Below, piece after piece: positions 32,178 to 42,838 of a stretch of 64,000 nucleotides of DNA. Position 1 is the stretch's first letter. Each line of letters starts with the position of its first letter. The stretch is from the NCBI RefSeq assembly GCF_022376445.1, contig NW_025954968.1, positions 496,001 to 560,000 on the forward strand, read 5' to 3'. The notes below the pieces were generated by a model, which was given only the letters and a program-made list of their open reading frames with translations, ran no database searches and was not told where the DNA came from. Position numbers and translations under genes: made by a program. The stretch comes from Fomitopsis serialis. Taxonomy: Eukaryota > Basidiomycota > Agaricomycetes > Polyporales > Fomitopsidaceae.

Positions 32178-35100
32178 CCCATCTACTCGGGTCCGTGCGC
32201 TCAACCTTGTACTGGGCGCGTCTGCGGTCGTGAAGGGCGGCCAAAATGTACATAGCGATGCTCCCTCCCTCCCCTCCTGCCCTCTACGCTCTTCGTCCTC
32301 CCCTTGACCCTTCACATGGGTCATTACCTTGTGGACTCTTCATTCACCATGACTTGCATTGCTCCATTACACGCTGCACAACCTCATTACACCCCTCATC
32401 GAACTCCGCATGCATACCACCCCGCACTCCCCATCCTATCACAGAGAAGTCGCTGCTTGCCTACCTTCCACTCTTCCCCACCACTAGTACTGCCACACTG
32501 ATACCACCCAGGCCAGCTTTTTTTGCCGCGCCGCACGCGACGCGCGGTTCACTTTCTTTCCTCATTTTTGTCCATGCATCCACGCAACAGCCGTGATGGC
32601 CTCTGCATACTTAGCATAGTGCGTACTACCTACTACTCACTCACCACCTAGTACGCCCGAGCGGCCGTATCTAGACGGGTCCTCCTGTATCTTACACCCT
32701 TGACTACTTGATAGTATCTGCTGTTCCTTCTCTTGAGAGGGTTCCGGACCGGAGTGGACGTGCGTGGTTGCTGACTGGCTTCATCGCAGCGGGTAGGGCT
32801 GACGTGCGTGGAGGATCAGTGTAATAGGATTCCGCAAGTGTGCGGTCGCTCTCACCGTCATGTTCTATTCATGGCTCTTGGATGTTCGCAGCCTCCACGG
32901 GGAATACCCCATGGGGTATGTGCAGGGTGGTGTCAGGATCCGAATCGACGGTCAACGGCTGTTGTTGACGTCTGCATCTGTCTGACCGTGGGTAAGTCGG
33001 TCTATGTGGATGAGCTGAGGGCTTTCCGCTCACTAGGTCTACAGCCAAGGTTTTTGGCGGAGCGAATGCGGGGGCTCTGATTGCGCGTTGACGGATCAGC
33101 GTTTTGAGTTGGATCTGTCGGGGGATGGGTGTGAAGATGATGAGAACGACGACCCACTTGCGCGGCCGACCGAACGACCACTGGTGTACCACCCTTCATC
33201 GATCCATCGCTTGGTCGTGTCGGCGGAGGGACAGTCAGGGGGGAACTCTCTGGGACACCCTTGACAAGATGTCAGCGGTGTGTTCGTCACTTTGGTAGGG
33301 ACGCCTACGTGTTTAGCATATGACGGGAGTCGGGACCAACTGGAGACTGCACGAGGGAGCGATGGCGAGTTCCAAGCGTAACATGATTATGGTCTCTGGT
33401 GGGCCCTAGGTGGTTGAAACGAGGTTACGGGAAGCACGGTCTGGAGCGATGTGGGTCACTTACGACTCAAAAGAGGCTTCAAGCTGCTCGCCTGACGAAA
33501 GACAATCCCCGGATCAGCGCAGATATTGTGCTCTTCGCAATGTGCGATTCTCTGCATACACACTCATCGGATACACTGTACTGTACTGTACGCTGTTTGA
33601 GTCATATGATGTCAGAGTACTACTCACCGGTGAACGTGTCCAACGTTTCGACGATGTAACAGGGTGCCGGCGAAGGATGCTCGGCATCACCGGCGTTGTA
33701 CCTAGGCCTCACGGCCAACCGCTGCTCCCCTATACGTATCTCAGCGACAAATGGCGGCGAATCCCATCACGCACCATAAGATAAGCCTCCTATTCGGAGA
33801 CGTTCAGTCCACGGGCAGCGCATCGACACATTGAGCGAACGACAGTCTGTCCATCAGCCTCATCCCGTCTGAAATGGCGCAAGCAGTGGCTTGGAAGCCT
33901 GCAAACCTGAAAGGGCGTTACACGTTGCACCCGGTCGCGCGACTCGCCCTGACCCGCCACGGCACAGCATCATATCGACATACAAACCTGATACTTAGTA
34001 CAGACGCGGCGGCGAATGGCCATGCTGGAGGTGGGACTGCCCGAAGCGGCAATAGTGTGCTTTGGGCGCCGACGCTGGAACGCCACTACCGCCACCTGGC
34101 CACCACTGCCCTGCCAGAGCCTGTTTCACGTCCGACATTCACAACTCTCCCTCCGACAGCTTCGCATCGAGCGAAGAAAGACTTCAGCCATGCCCAATGG
34201 CTGCCGTCGATAATGTCGCCGGATGACTTGGTCAGCGTTTGGTACGATGACAGAATTCAAATATTCAAGGATGTGCTGCCCACTGACTGACGGCCGAAAC
34301 TGTCATGTATGCTTGACAGATATGTGTGGGCCAGGTCGCTGCCGTGAAGCCCTTGGCGCTGTGGTTCCGGAGCCACATAGAATCGACGACAGATGAAGGC
34401 GTTCGGTGGAAGTGTTCGATGTCGATGTGTGGGCGTAAGGGGACTCGGACCTCCCTGTCAAACGACTTGGATGTCTCAGCTGGCGCCAGCGATGAGACGA
34501 TTTCTGAGTCAGCAAGGACGACCTCTGTTTCAGATCGGCGCGGACACTGCGTTAGAGGGGAAGGACTCAAGGCATGCAAGCGCGGCGCACGTACCGCTGC
34601 CGCGGTATGAGAATCTGCAGATGCATCGGCCGCTCCCCACACTTCGATCGTATCGTGAGTACTTCGCAACAGTACTTTCTTTCTGATTCAAATCGCAACC
34701 TCCGCGAACAGGTTCATGAGACCAGGACCACCTCTGTGCTTGTCCGTTCACCGATGCTCTATCAAGTTACGCTGCTCGCTGAACACCTCCGGTTTGATGA
34801 TCGAGTATGATGCTCTTGATCTGAAGCCTGACCAACTGCTTCCACTAGTTCCACTGGTCGGCCCGCTGTCGCCGTTCTCTTTGAGCTCTCTCGCGTTCAA
34901 GCATCCCTGGGCCTGATCACCGAGCCAATATCACTCCGTCAGACGTGATGTGATGCCCTCCTAGTACGATGCGTTGGATGACGCATATCGGATGCACATC
35001 GACCTTTAGCGTTCGATTCGCTGATCATCAATATGGGAGCATCTTAGGAGCCCCGACGCTCCAGTCCCTCTCTTGTGGCCGTCCTGATCCGAGGTCGTAC

Positions 35101-36047
35101 AGGGTCGCACATTAGAAGATGGCGACTGTGAAGTGATGCACCATTCTGCGCAATTCGATCAATTCGTAGCAAGTGTTATGTACTGCGCGCGCCGCCCAGA
35201 CGGGCATTGTGATCCGCCGACCGGACTGTAGGTATTTCATTTCGTTTCGTTTGCTATCGCTCAGGTGTGTGTGTACATATTTAGGTTCAAACTTCACAGC
35301 CCAACGCGGTGCATAGTCGGCAGGAGTTTGCTGAACAGACTTGAAAGTTTCAGTGTCGTTTCAACATCAAGTGAGGCGTTCTGCCACAGCACAGTCGCCG
35401 AGTGGAGCCGGTCGTTGTTGAGAGTATTCGCCAAGGTCAGATTGTCATTCATGGTGAAAGCCGGGCTCACGGGCTCGGTGCGATCTTTCCAGGTTCGGTC
35501 CCGTGGCCACTTACATATCTATCGCAACGGACTGGTTGAGGAATCTTCCTAGATACCACTTCTGGGTGAGTTTTCACGCGCAACAGACACGCGTCTACAG
35601 GACGGACCTGGCTGATACATGGATCTCCCACTAACCCATATCAACCGTTTCAAGCTCGCGGATATGGCGCTCAGAATTACATTCATCTCCGTGTACGCAC
35701 AGTTCGCAAGTATGGCATCGTTGGTCATAGGTGACTCGCCGAAGCCCACCGCTTGCTACTGCGTAGTCACTGTCGAGCCGAAGGCAAATCTAGGCAAGTA
35801 TGGTGTAGTTGCTACCGAGTGTCCACGTGGGCGCCTCTCGATCAGCATCTGCGATCTCCCGCGTCCCTTAACGGGCGAGACGTCCAGCGCTCGTATAAGA
35901 TGGTGTGTCCACCGCATCAGCGTGCCTGTCGTGCCCGCTTGTATATCGCCTTCTCGCCTGGATCAGGTCTCCGACTTGATTCCTGCTCTCCCTCCTCTCC
36001 CCCCGCCTCCCGTCCCCAACACCCGCCAGCTGAACTTGTTGCCCCAC
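32178..36047. other. spacer with no supported gene
   Basis: The first few hundred bp are C/T-rich and probably the 3-prime UTR of the preceding gene. Frames at 33.9-34.3 and 34.3-34.7 kb look random. A frame open from 35619 runs in phase into the AIF-like gene, but a TATA box lies inside it, so I do not use it. Confidence 0.45.
35891..35898 (+). promoter_or_regulatory. TATA box of the AIF-like gene
   Basis: A GTATAAGA core lies about 155 bp before the ATG at 36048. It argues against translation starting in the longer upstream open frame. Confidence 0.4.
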
Positions 36048-37385
36048 ATGCATTGGAAGGAGAACTGGAACGGCAAGCAGAACGTCATCGTAGTCGGTGG
36101 CGGACATGCCGGCGCGCTCGTCGCGCGGAACCTCTCAGGCACGCTCGACCCGCGGAAGTATAATCTGATCCTCGTCAACGAACGGCCATTCGCCGTGCAC
36201 CTCCTCGCCGGCGCACGCATGACGATCAGCGAGGAGGGCGAATACGAGCACTTCGCCCTCATGAGCTACGACAAACTGTTCATCAATGGCAACGGCCGGT
36301 TGGTCGTCGACAGGGTGACAGCGATCGACGAGAAGGTGCGAGGAGAGGGTGGAGAGATCGTCCTGGAGAGCGGGGGAAGGATTCAGTACGCTGCGCTCAT
36401 TCTCGCGTGCGGCTTTCTGTGGTCCGGTCCGCTCGACTTCCCGTACACACGCGAGGACATGCACGAACACATCATCCACTGGCGGAAGCGATACGAACAG
36501 GCAGATCACGTAGTACTCATTGGTGGTGGCGCTGTCGGTATCGGTGCGTCTCTGTTGCCCCATTCGACATCTGGAGGAGGCTCTGACGTTGGGCTACAGA
36601 GACTGCTGGAGAACTCAGAGACATCTACCCTGTAAGTGTTCACTCCGGAGTCGATCCGCCACATTGTTTCTCAGATCGCCGTCTCGTTCTGTCACTCAGA
36701 ACAAGAAGATCACCCTGGTACAAGCAGACGACATGCTTCTCAACGCTACTTATCCTGCGAAGTACCGGAAAGAGATGGAGCGTCGCTGCAAGGCACGCCG
36801 AATCGAGATGGTCTTTTCCGAACTCACCGACTATATTCCTGAATACGGCACCGTCGGTCTCACCACACGTTCCGGCATGTCGATTCCCACCGCAGACCTG
36901 ATTGTTCCGACATTTGGCCCTCGGCCGAACACTGCGTGGATCGCATCGCTCGGGCTGGACGCACTGGACGAGCGGCGGCTAGTGAAGGTCAAGCCGACCT
37001 TCGAGGTCGTGGGGCATCCGGGTGTGTTCGCAGTGGGCGACATCACGGATTGGAACGAGCAGAAGCAGGGGATGAAATATCCCACACATGCAGAGATCTG
37101 CGCCCCGAACGTCGTGAGCTTTCTCGAAGGACGGCCACAGACGAGGGCATACAAGGGGAGTACGGAAATTATCCTCATTCCTATCGGCAGGGTGAGTCGT
37201 AGCTGTTCTTCAATGCATGGCACGAACGCTGACGATCCGGCGGCGTGCAGAGTAGAGGTGCCGCGTACTTCGACATGCTTTGGGGCGTCACCCTCGGCGA
37301 CTGGTTCGTGCGGTGGATCAAGGGCAAGGATCTGCTCGTTCACGCGACAAGAAAAGACCGAGGCCTCTCACCGACCGACCCATAG
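36048..37385 (+). CDS. AIF/AMID-like FAD- and NAD(P)H-dependent oxidoreductase
   Basis: Model: exons 36048-36543, 36600-36631 (32 nt), 36700-37191 and 37251-37385, with introns of 56, 68 and 59 nt, all phases consistent, giving 384 aa. Seen: an N-terminal FAD-binding loop VVGGGHAGA (about residues 15-23), YNLILVNERPFAVHL, LACGFLWSGPL, a second nucleotide-binding loop LIGGGAVGIETAGE (about 157-170), NKKITLVQ, DLIVPTFGPRPN and the second FAD contact GVFAVGDITDW. These are hallmarks of the apoptosis-inducing-factor-like / FSP1-type family that passes electrons from NAD(P)H to quinones or other acceptors. The protein has no clear N-terminal TM segment. The physiological acceptor is not readable from sequence. 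Intact, in the undamaged central block. Confidence 0.88.
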
Positions 37386-38623
37386 TCGTGAACGATATGT
37401 TACGCACTGCGACGGACGCTTGGCATCTACATGGAAGGAGGATTCGATCTAACATCCTAAACTTGCTTCACACCGCACCACTATTCACCCCACGTACAGG
37501 CTATTGGAGGCGGATAACTTCGTTGTCTCTCAGACCGTCGACACATTCGTTCCCTGATTTATGGTCTTCTTTATGCCGGAAGGGCATTGTCGTATTACTA
37601 TACCCTAATCGCTCGTTTGTATTCGTACTCGTGTGCATCCCCTACGCATATGTATTACGAAGGATTCCGTCCTATTCGCGCCTGACAGCGCCACTGCTTC
37701 ACGTTGAAACTTTGAAGTCTGCCGACTCTACCACTGTATAGACCATATTGCAGTTGGCGGGCTTGAGCTGCCTGAGAGTTGGCACCTTTGACGTTGACGC
37801 GTTGACGACTCAGTGTACTACGTACAGAACCGGCATTCATACAAGTACTGCTTCTTTGCGCAAATGCCATGCGGTGATAGACCGTGACGGTCCTCGATCG
37901 TCACGGAGTCCAATCAGTCAACTATTCTAGAATTTGAGTGCCCGGTTGACGTGGGCTCATGATGATTCTTGCGGCATAGTCTCGATTCATGCTGTACTGC
38001 CAGTGGTAACCTTCGCGGGAGCAGGAGACCATATGCCATTTCCGATTACAGAGAGGGCAGCACCTCAAGCAATGCGATCGCGAACGGCGGGGAATGGGTC
38101 AACTAATAATCCGCTGAGAATGTAGATCATGGATTACAAGTACCATGCCACCGCAGCCGAGCTTCGTTACCGTTAGACCGCACTGTGACTGCCTATTAGT
38201 TATATACCACGGCTGACATGACACCTTACTCGCACACCTTTGAATTATCTCAGACTGATGTCGTACAGGCTCGAATTGCGCAAATAACCATAGTGGCGTA
38301 CATGAAAGTAGTGGAGGGCGTGGCGATAATTGATGTGCTCAAAATCGTTGTGCAACACATCCTCGCAACACGAACTCGCGGAGGATGGGGACATTGATGA
38401 TGGGTGACGAGACTTAGCGCAAGTTGCGCATCCAACCTAGTGAGCGAAGATGGCACTCGATCATGCTCCCGACCGATGAGCGCGGAAATGATTCGTTCCA
38501 GTGACAGCTACGCAGATATGGTTAACACACGATGACGATGGATCCATGCTACAAACTCTCAAGTATCTTCAGTACATTGGGCCTTAAACGTGTCCAGGAT
38601 TCGTGATGGAGCTCTCGATGTTG
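37386..38623. other. intergenic region, no supported gene
   Basis: Between the 3-prime ends of the AIF-like gene and MMS2. Early sequence is T-rich and likely 3-prime UTR. No further gene is recognised. Confidence 0.45.
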
Positions 38624-39219
38624 TTAGAAGGTGCTGCCCTCGGGAGGCTGAGGCAATTTCCTGTTGTTAAAGGATGCCATCTCCCTGTATCGTAAAATTA
38701 ACATGAGGATGGAGAGAGAGAGCAGGCGGTGAAGTGTGTGACGCACCTTCGGATCTCTACTAGGACTGTCTCAATACTGCTGTTCCTGTTCCAATGGGCG
38801 AGCACGGGCAGTTTCGACGTGTCTACCTTTCCATCAAATTGACTGACAAAAGGCAGGTTGACTCGAGAGATGAATTGGATGTTAGGTGGTTCCTCGGGGT
38901 AGTGATCGCCACAAGTGATCTTGAGACTGTAGATGCGGTTCTCGTGCACGGTCTGTCAATCGCTTCAGCGGGCCACTTCCAAGACCCATGGGCCGTGAAA
39001 TACACCGATAGCACTCACATGTCCTGGACCAATGATCGTGCCATTCCAATGGCTCATCATGATATCGTCGCCATCCTCGAGACCATACGAGCACGACCCG
39101 TCTCCGATGCCTTTCTCGCCTTTCTCGAGCTCCTCCAAAAGGCGGAAGTTCCGCGGCACTACAGGTGTATCAGAGAGCCGACCATGCAGTCCAATATTCT
39201 AGGACACACCCTTGGCCAT
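38624..39219 (-). CDS. MMS2: ubiquitin-conjugating enzyme variant (UEV), Mms2/UBE2V homologue
   Basis: Model: exons 39219-39210 (10 nt), 39158-39019, 38952-38747 and 38684-38624, with introns of 51, 66 and 62 nt, giving 138 aa, the usual family length. The protein starts [20 protein letters not shown], continues with [27 protein letters not shown] sequence (here [11 protein letters not shown]), [44 protein letters not shown], and ends [12 protein letters not shown]. The UBC fold is complete, but no Cys stands at the active-site position, as expected for a UEV. By family it pairs with Ubc13 to build Lys63-linked ubiquitin chains in post-replication DNA repair. The start lies in a 10-nt first exon, ATGGCCAAGG before GTGTGT, which joins in phase to the VPRNF exon. 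Divergent from HSE1 with 403 bp between the two ATGs. Confidence 0.93.
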
Positions 39220-39622
39220 AATGATGGATATCGAAAGGATGAAGAGACAAAGGTAGATGGGATGAGCGCGACAAGCGCGAGTGTGTCTAGCATATACTTC
39301 CTAATCGAGTGCAATCGGTCTGGCCTCGGGCAGGCCACTTTGGGAAGCTTGCCGGAGAGGGGTCTCCGGAACGGCCAGCTAGCCAATAGCATCTCCAGGA
39401 TGTGGCCGACGACGATGCCGAGGTCCAGACGCTTCCTCTCGTGGAAGTCCCGCGGCCCGGAGACCACCCGCGTCTGTTGCTGGGGCGCTGCATCACCGTG
39501 CTCGCTGCGCCAACGGTACTTAGCGCAGTCGTCCCAGTGCCAGACTGCTATTTATTCCCGACGACGCGTAGTCGCGCACGCAGCCCTTGCCCTGATACCT
39601 TCAACACCACCGGACGACAACT
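39220..39622. promoter_or_regulatory. shared divergent promoter region of MMS2 and HSE1
   Basis: 403 bp separate the two start codons. C/T-rich tracts are present, but I see no textbook TATA box for either gene. A bidirectional promoter is inferred from layout alone. Confidence 0.45.
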
Positions 39623-42486
39623 ATGTTCAGGGGCGGTCAGACCAACAGTTACGACGAAATCGTTGGTGAGTGAAATCCTTCTACGGGCTCCGGGGTGCTT
39701 CGGCTAATGGGTCGTCTTCAGCTAAAACGACTGATGAAAACCTGACGAATGAGAACTGGGAGTTGATTCTGAATCTATGCGACAAGGTCCTCGATGAAGG
39801 TGAACAAGGGTGCGTGAGGCCGAGGGCGTGTAACCATGTATCTCACATGCACCCCGGTACCGTTTCAGCGCGCGCAATATTGTCGCCGCCGTCCTCAAAC
39901 GTCTGGCGCATCGCAATCCTAACGTACAACTATATACGTTGACTCTTGCGGAGTCGTTGACGAAGAACTGCGGAATTGAGGTGCATAGGGAGATCGCATC
40001 GCGCGCATTCACCCAGGGACTAGAGAAGCTGGTTACCGATCGGGTACGATTCATAACCTACTTCCCGTCTGTGTTGTGCCTCACTCATATGCTGTCGATG
40101 TCAGACCACGCACGACAAAGTTCGGCGGCGAGCCCTATCATTGATTGCTCAGTGGACATCGGAGTTCGAGAAGGACCCCACGCTCGGGATTATGGAGGAA
40201 TGCTTCGAGTCTCTAAAGAGCAAGGGTATGTCGATTCACTCTACAACTATGGTAGGATATGCTGAGCATGCGCGACCCAAGGATACAAGTTTGAGACGCC
40301 AGATGAGCCTCCGCCGCCGGATGTGGATGATGAAGTTCGTCGCCGGGAAGAGGAGGAACTACAACGCGTCCTGGAGATGTCCATGCACGACAAGGGTGGA
40401 CGACCTCAATGGGCTAATTACTCGCTTGCATCGTCAAGCGGTGCAGGCGGATCCGGCTCGAACGTAAACCTACCGGCAACCAACACCACGCAGCCGCCCC
40501 GCCAGCAGCAAACAAGCTATGGCGGCTACGTGCCCTCAGCCAGCCCGGCGGTTTCTGCCGCGAACACTTCTTCACCGTCCACGGTGGCCTCAATTACGCC
40601 GTCCTCAACGCCTAGTGCATCGGGCCAGGACAGTGTCTCTATAGTCACCAGGGTCCGGGCGCTACACACCTTCGAGCCCACTGAGGCCGGAGAGCTGGCC
40701 TTCGAGAAGGGCGACATCATCAAGGTCGTCGACCGAGGATACAAGGATTGGTGGCGTGGCCAGTTGAAGGGCAGGACGGGCATCTTCCCTGTGAACTATG
40801 TGGAGCCTTTGCCCGAGCTTACGGCGGCTGAACTCGCCCGAGAGGCGGAGCAGGAGGCTGCTGTGTTCTCGCAAGCTGCGAATGTGGATCGTCTGCTGAC
40901 GTTGCTCCGTGGTATGGATCCCGCAAAGGACAATCTCGCGGATAATGAGGAGATTCAGGTTGGTTGATAAACGCATCCGTCAGCGAGTCGTTTGCTCACG
41001 GCCGTCGTAGGAAGTGTACAGGAACTGCATGACTCTGCGTCCCAAGATCGTCAAGCTGATTGACAAGTATAGTCAGAAACGAGGTCTGTAACACGTTTGT
41101 ACACATATATACCATCTGCATGCTAACGTGACTGTAGCTGACCTCGTCTCGATGAATGAGACGTTTGTGAAGGCGAGGACCATATTCGACCGAATGATGG
41201 AGGAAAGCCTTGCTCGAAACAGTGCTAGTACGTCTCCCATCCTTTCTGAAGTGAGAGGGTAGGCCGTTTACCCCGCCGCAGTGTATGATGCACGTCCCTC
41301 GTACGCTCAGACTCACTCATCGTACATCGCCCGCCCCGACTCCCGTGCTCGTCAAGAATACGGCATGCCGCCAGGCCCTCAGCCTTACGGTTACGGTACA
41401 GCAGGCTATGATCAAGGCTACAACGCCTATCCTGCTTCCCAGCCGGGTTACGCGCAAGGCCCTGAGCGTGCCTACTCTCCCGCCGCTCGCCCCCAGCCCG
41501 CATATGACTCCAACCCGTATACTCAGAGGCCACAGACTGTGTACGGTCAACCGCAAGTCTACGGCGCCCCTACACCTTATGGCAGCCAGCCCGAGTCCCA
41601 GATCTATCCTGCCGGTCAGCCTGCTCAGCAAGCGCAGCCTCAGCCTCAGCCTCAGCCTCAGCCTCAGCCTCAGCTTCAGCCTCAGCTTCAAGCGCACCCA
41701 CAGGTGCAAGCTACGCCTTTCCAACAAGCTGGCGCTCCCGTTTCGACCCAGCTCACGCCGACGCCCCAAGTCCCACAACCGCAGGCCCAGCCCCAGCCGC
41801 ATGCACAACCGCAGCCGCAGCCGCAGGTGCAGCTACAAGCCCAACCGCAGCCTCAAGCTCAAGCTCAAGCGGAGCCCCGGCCCGAGCCCGAGCGGCAGCA
41901 GAGTGGCCCGCCCTTCGTGTATGACCCCAATGCAACGTATCCCGACCCGAATGTGCAGGCCTGGGCGCAGTACTATGCTCAGGGCGGAACGGACCCAACA
42001 GGCTCTGTCTACTTCGTCTCCGTGCCTGGGGTCAAGGGGGGCCATCCAACACAGACTCAGCAGCAGCAATCAGTCTCACGCAGCAGCTCGCAGGACACTG
42101 CGCAGACCGTTGTGGCCCAGCAGGCGCAGGTGTCAACTACGGACTTGAGCGCAACGACACCTTCGGGACAACCTGCTGGCGAGATCGCTGCGGCCCACGC
42201 GGGTTCGGAGGTCCCTGGTGTGCAGCAGCAAGCACCCGGTAGTCCGACATCAAGTACGTACCACCAGCAACCTGCGTACGATACGTCGCCCTATGGCATC
42301 ACACCGGCAGGTTACTCCACTTCGCCTGCTCCAGGGCTCTCTCAGCCTGCGCACGGAGAACCCCAGCAGGGTGCGTGGCAGGCGCAATACCAGGGCTTGC
42401 CAAACCAGCTCGCGGGGATGCAGGTGTCCGGTGAGAACGCGCAGGCCCCACATTCTGGCCCGCAGGGCGTCGGCGCGCCTGCTTGA
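39623..42486 (+). CDS. HSE1: Hse1/STAM-type ESCRT-0 subunit
   Basis: Model: exons 39623-39665, 39722-39809, 39869-40043, 40105-40225, 40282-40958, 41011-41083, 41138-41227 and 41282-42486; seven introns of 52-61 nt; 823 aa. Domains: VHS (residues about 5-142; KTTDENLTNENWELIL, AAVLKRLAHRNPNVQLYTL, WTSEFEKDPTLGIM), UIM (about 164-180; EEEELQRVLEMSM), SH3 (about 266-320; ALHTFEPTEAGELAFEKGD, WWRGQLKGRTGIFPVNYV) and a helical GAT-like segment (about 345-425; MTLRPKIVKLIDKYSQ, SMNETFVKARTIFDRMM). The C-terminal half is Pro/Gln/Tyr-rich, with a Gln-Pro repeat. With Vps27, Hse1 sorts ubiquitinated cargo on endosomes. The tail is much longer than in the roughly 450-aa yeast protein. Intact. Confidence 0.93.
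41635..41688 (+). repeat. CAGCCT hexanucleotide repeat in HSE1
   Basis: About nine near-perfect hexamers (some CAGCTT) encode Gln-Pro dipeptides in the disordered tail of Hse1. Being in multiples of three, length changes would keep the frame. Confidence 0.85.
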
Positions 42487-42838
42487 GCACGATATTGAAC
42501 GTGTTTGGGAATAGTTATGGAACAATTGGATATACTTCGAAGTGTATGTAGTATGCTGTTCTGTAGTACTATTTATGTATCGCCGTTTTCATGTCCAATT
42601 GCTCCGAGTGCGTGTTGTTTGCTGATCGGTCCAGTGTGGAATGCAAACCGCGCGAGACTTGTAAGTACCTGGACTGCGAGCGCGACGTCGTCTATCATGC
42701 AGTGTCCTGCTCTCCGAGTTCACGATACATTATGTTGTCGTAGCATACACTCAGCGGTCCGAAAACAAGCACAAACGCGAACAGCATGTAAAGCCAAAGG
42801 AAATCACGTCTACTCTACTCAGTAGATGCCTCTCAGCT
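42487..42838. other. convergent 3-prime intergenic region of HSE1 and the anoctamin
   Basis: 352 bp that must contain the 3-prime UTRs and terminators of both convergent genes. No other feature is seen. Confidence 0.5.

Noticed and set aside
31312..32324. Long minus-strand frames opposite the long PP1-motif gene
   Set aside because: They are shadows of the plus-strand gene; its motifs and intron are shared with the paralogue at 1.4 kb, which fixes the coding strand.
33874..34290. Open frame of 138 codons on plus
   Set aside because: No domain, no splice signals and no continuation; translation looks random.
35619..36047. In-phase upstream extension of the AIF-like gene (about 143 codons)
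   Set aside because: It resembles no AIF N-terminus, a TATA box lies within it, and the ATG at 36048 gives a normal-length protein.
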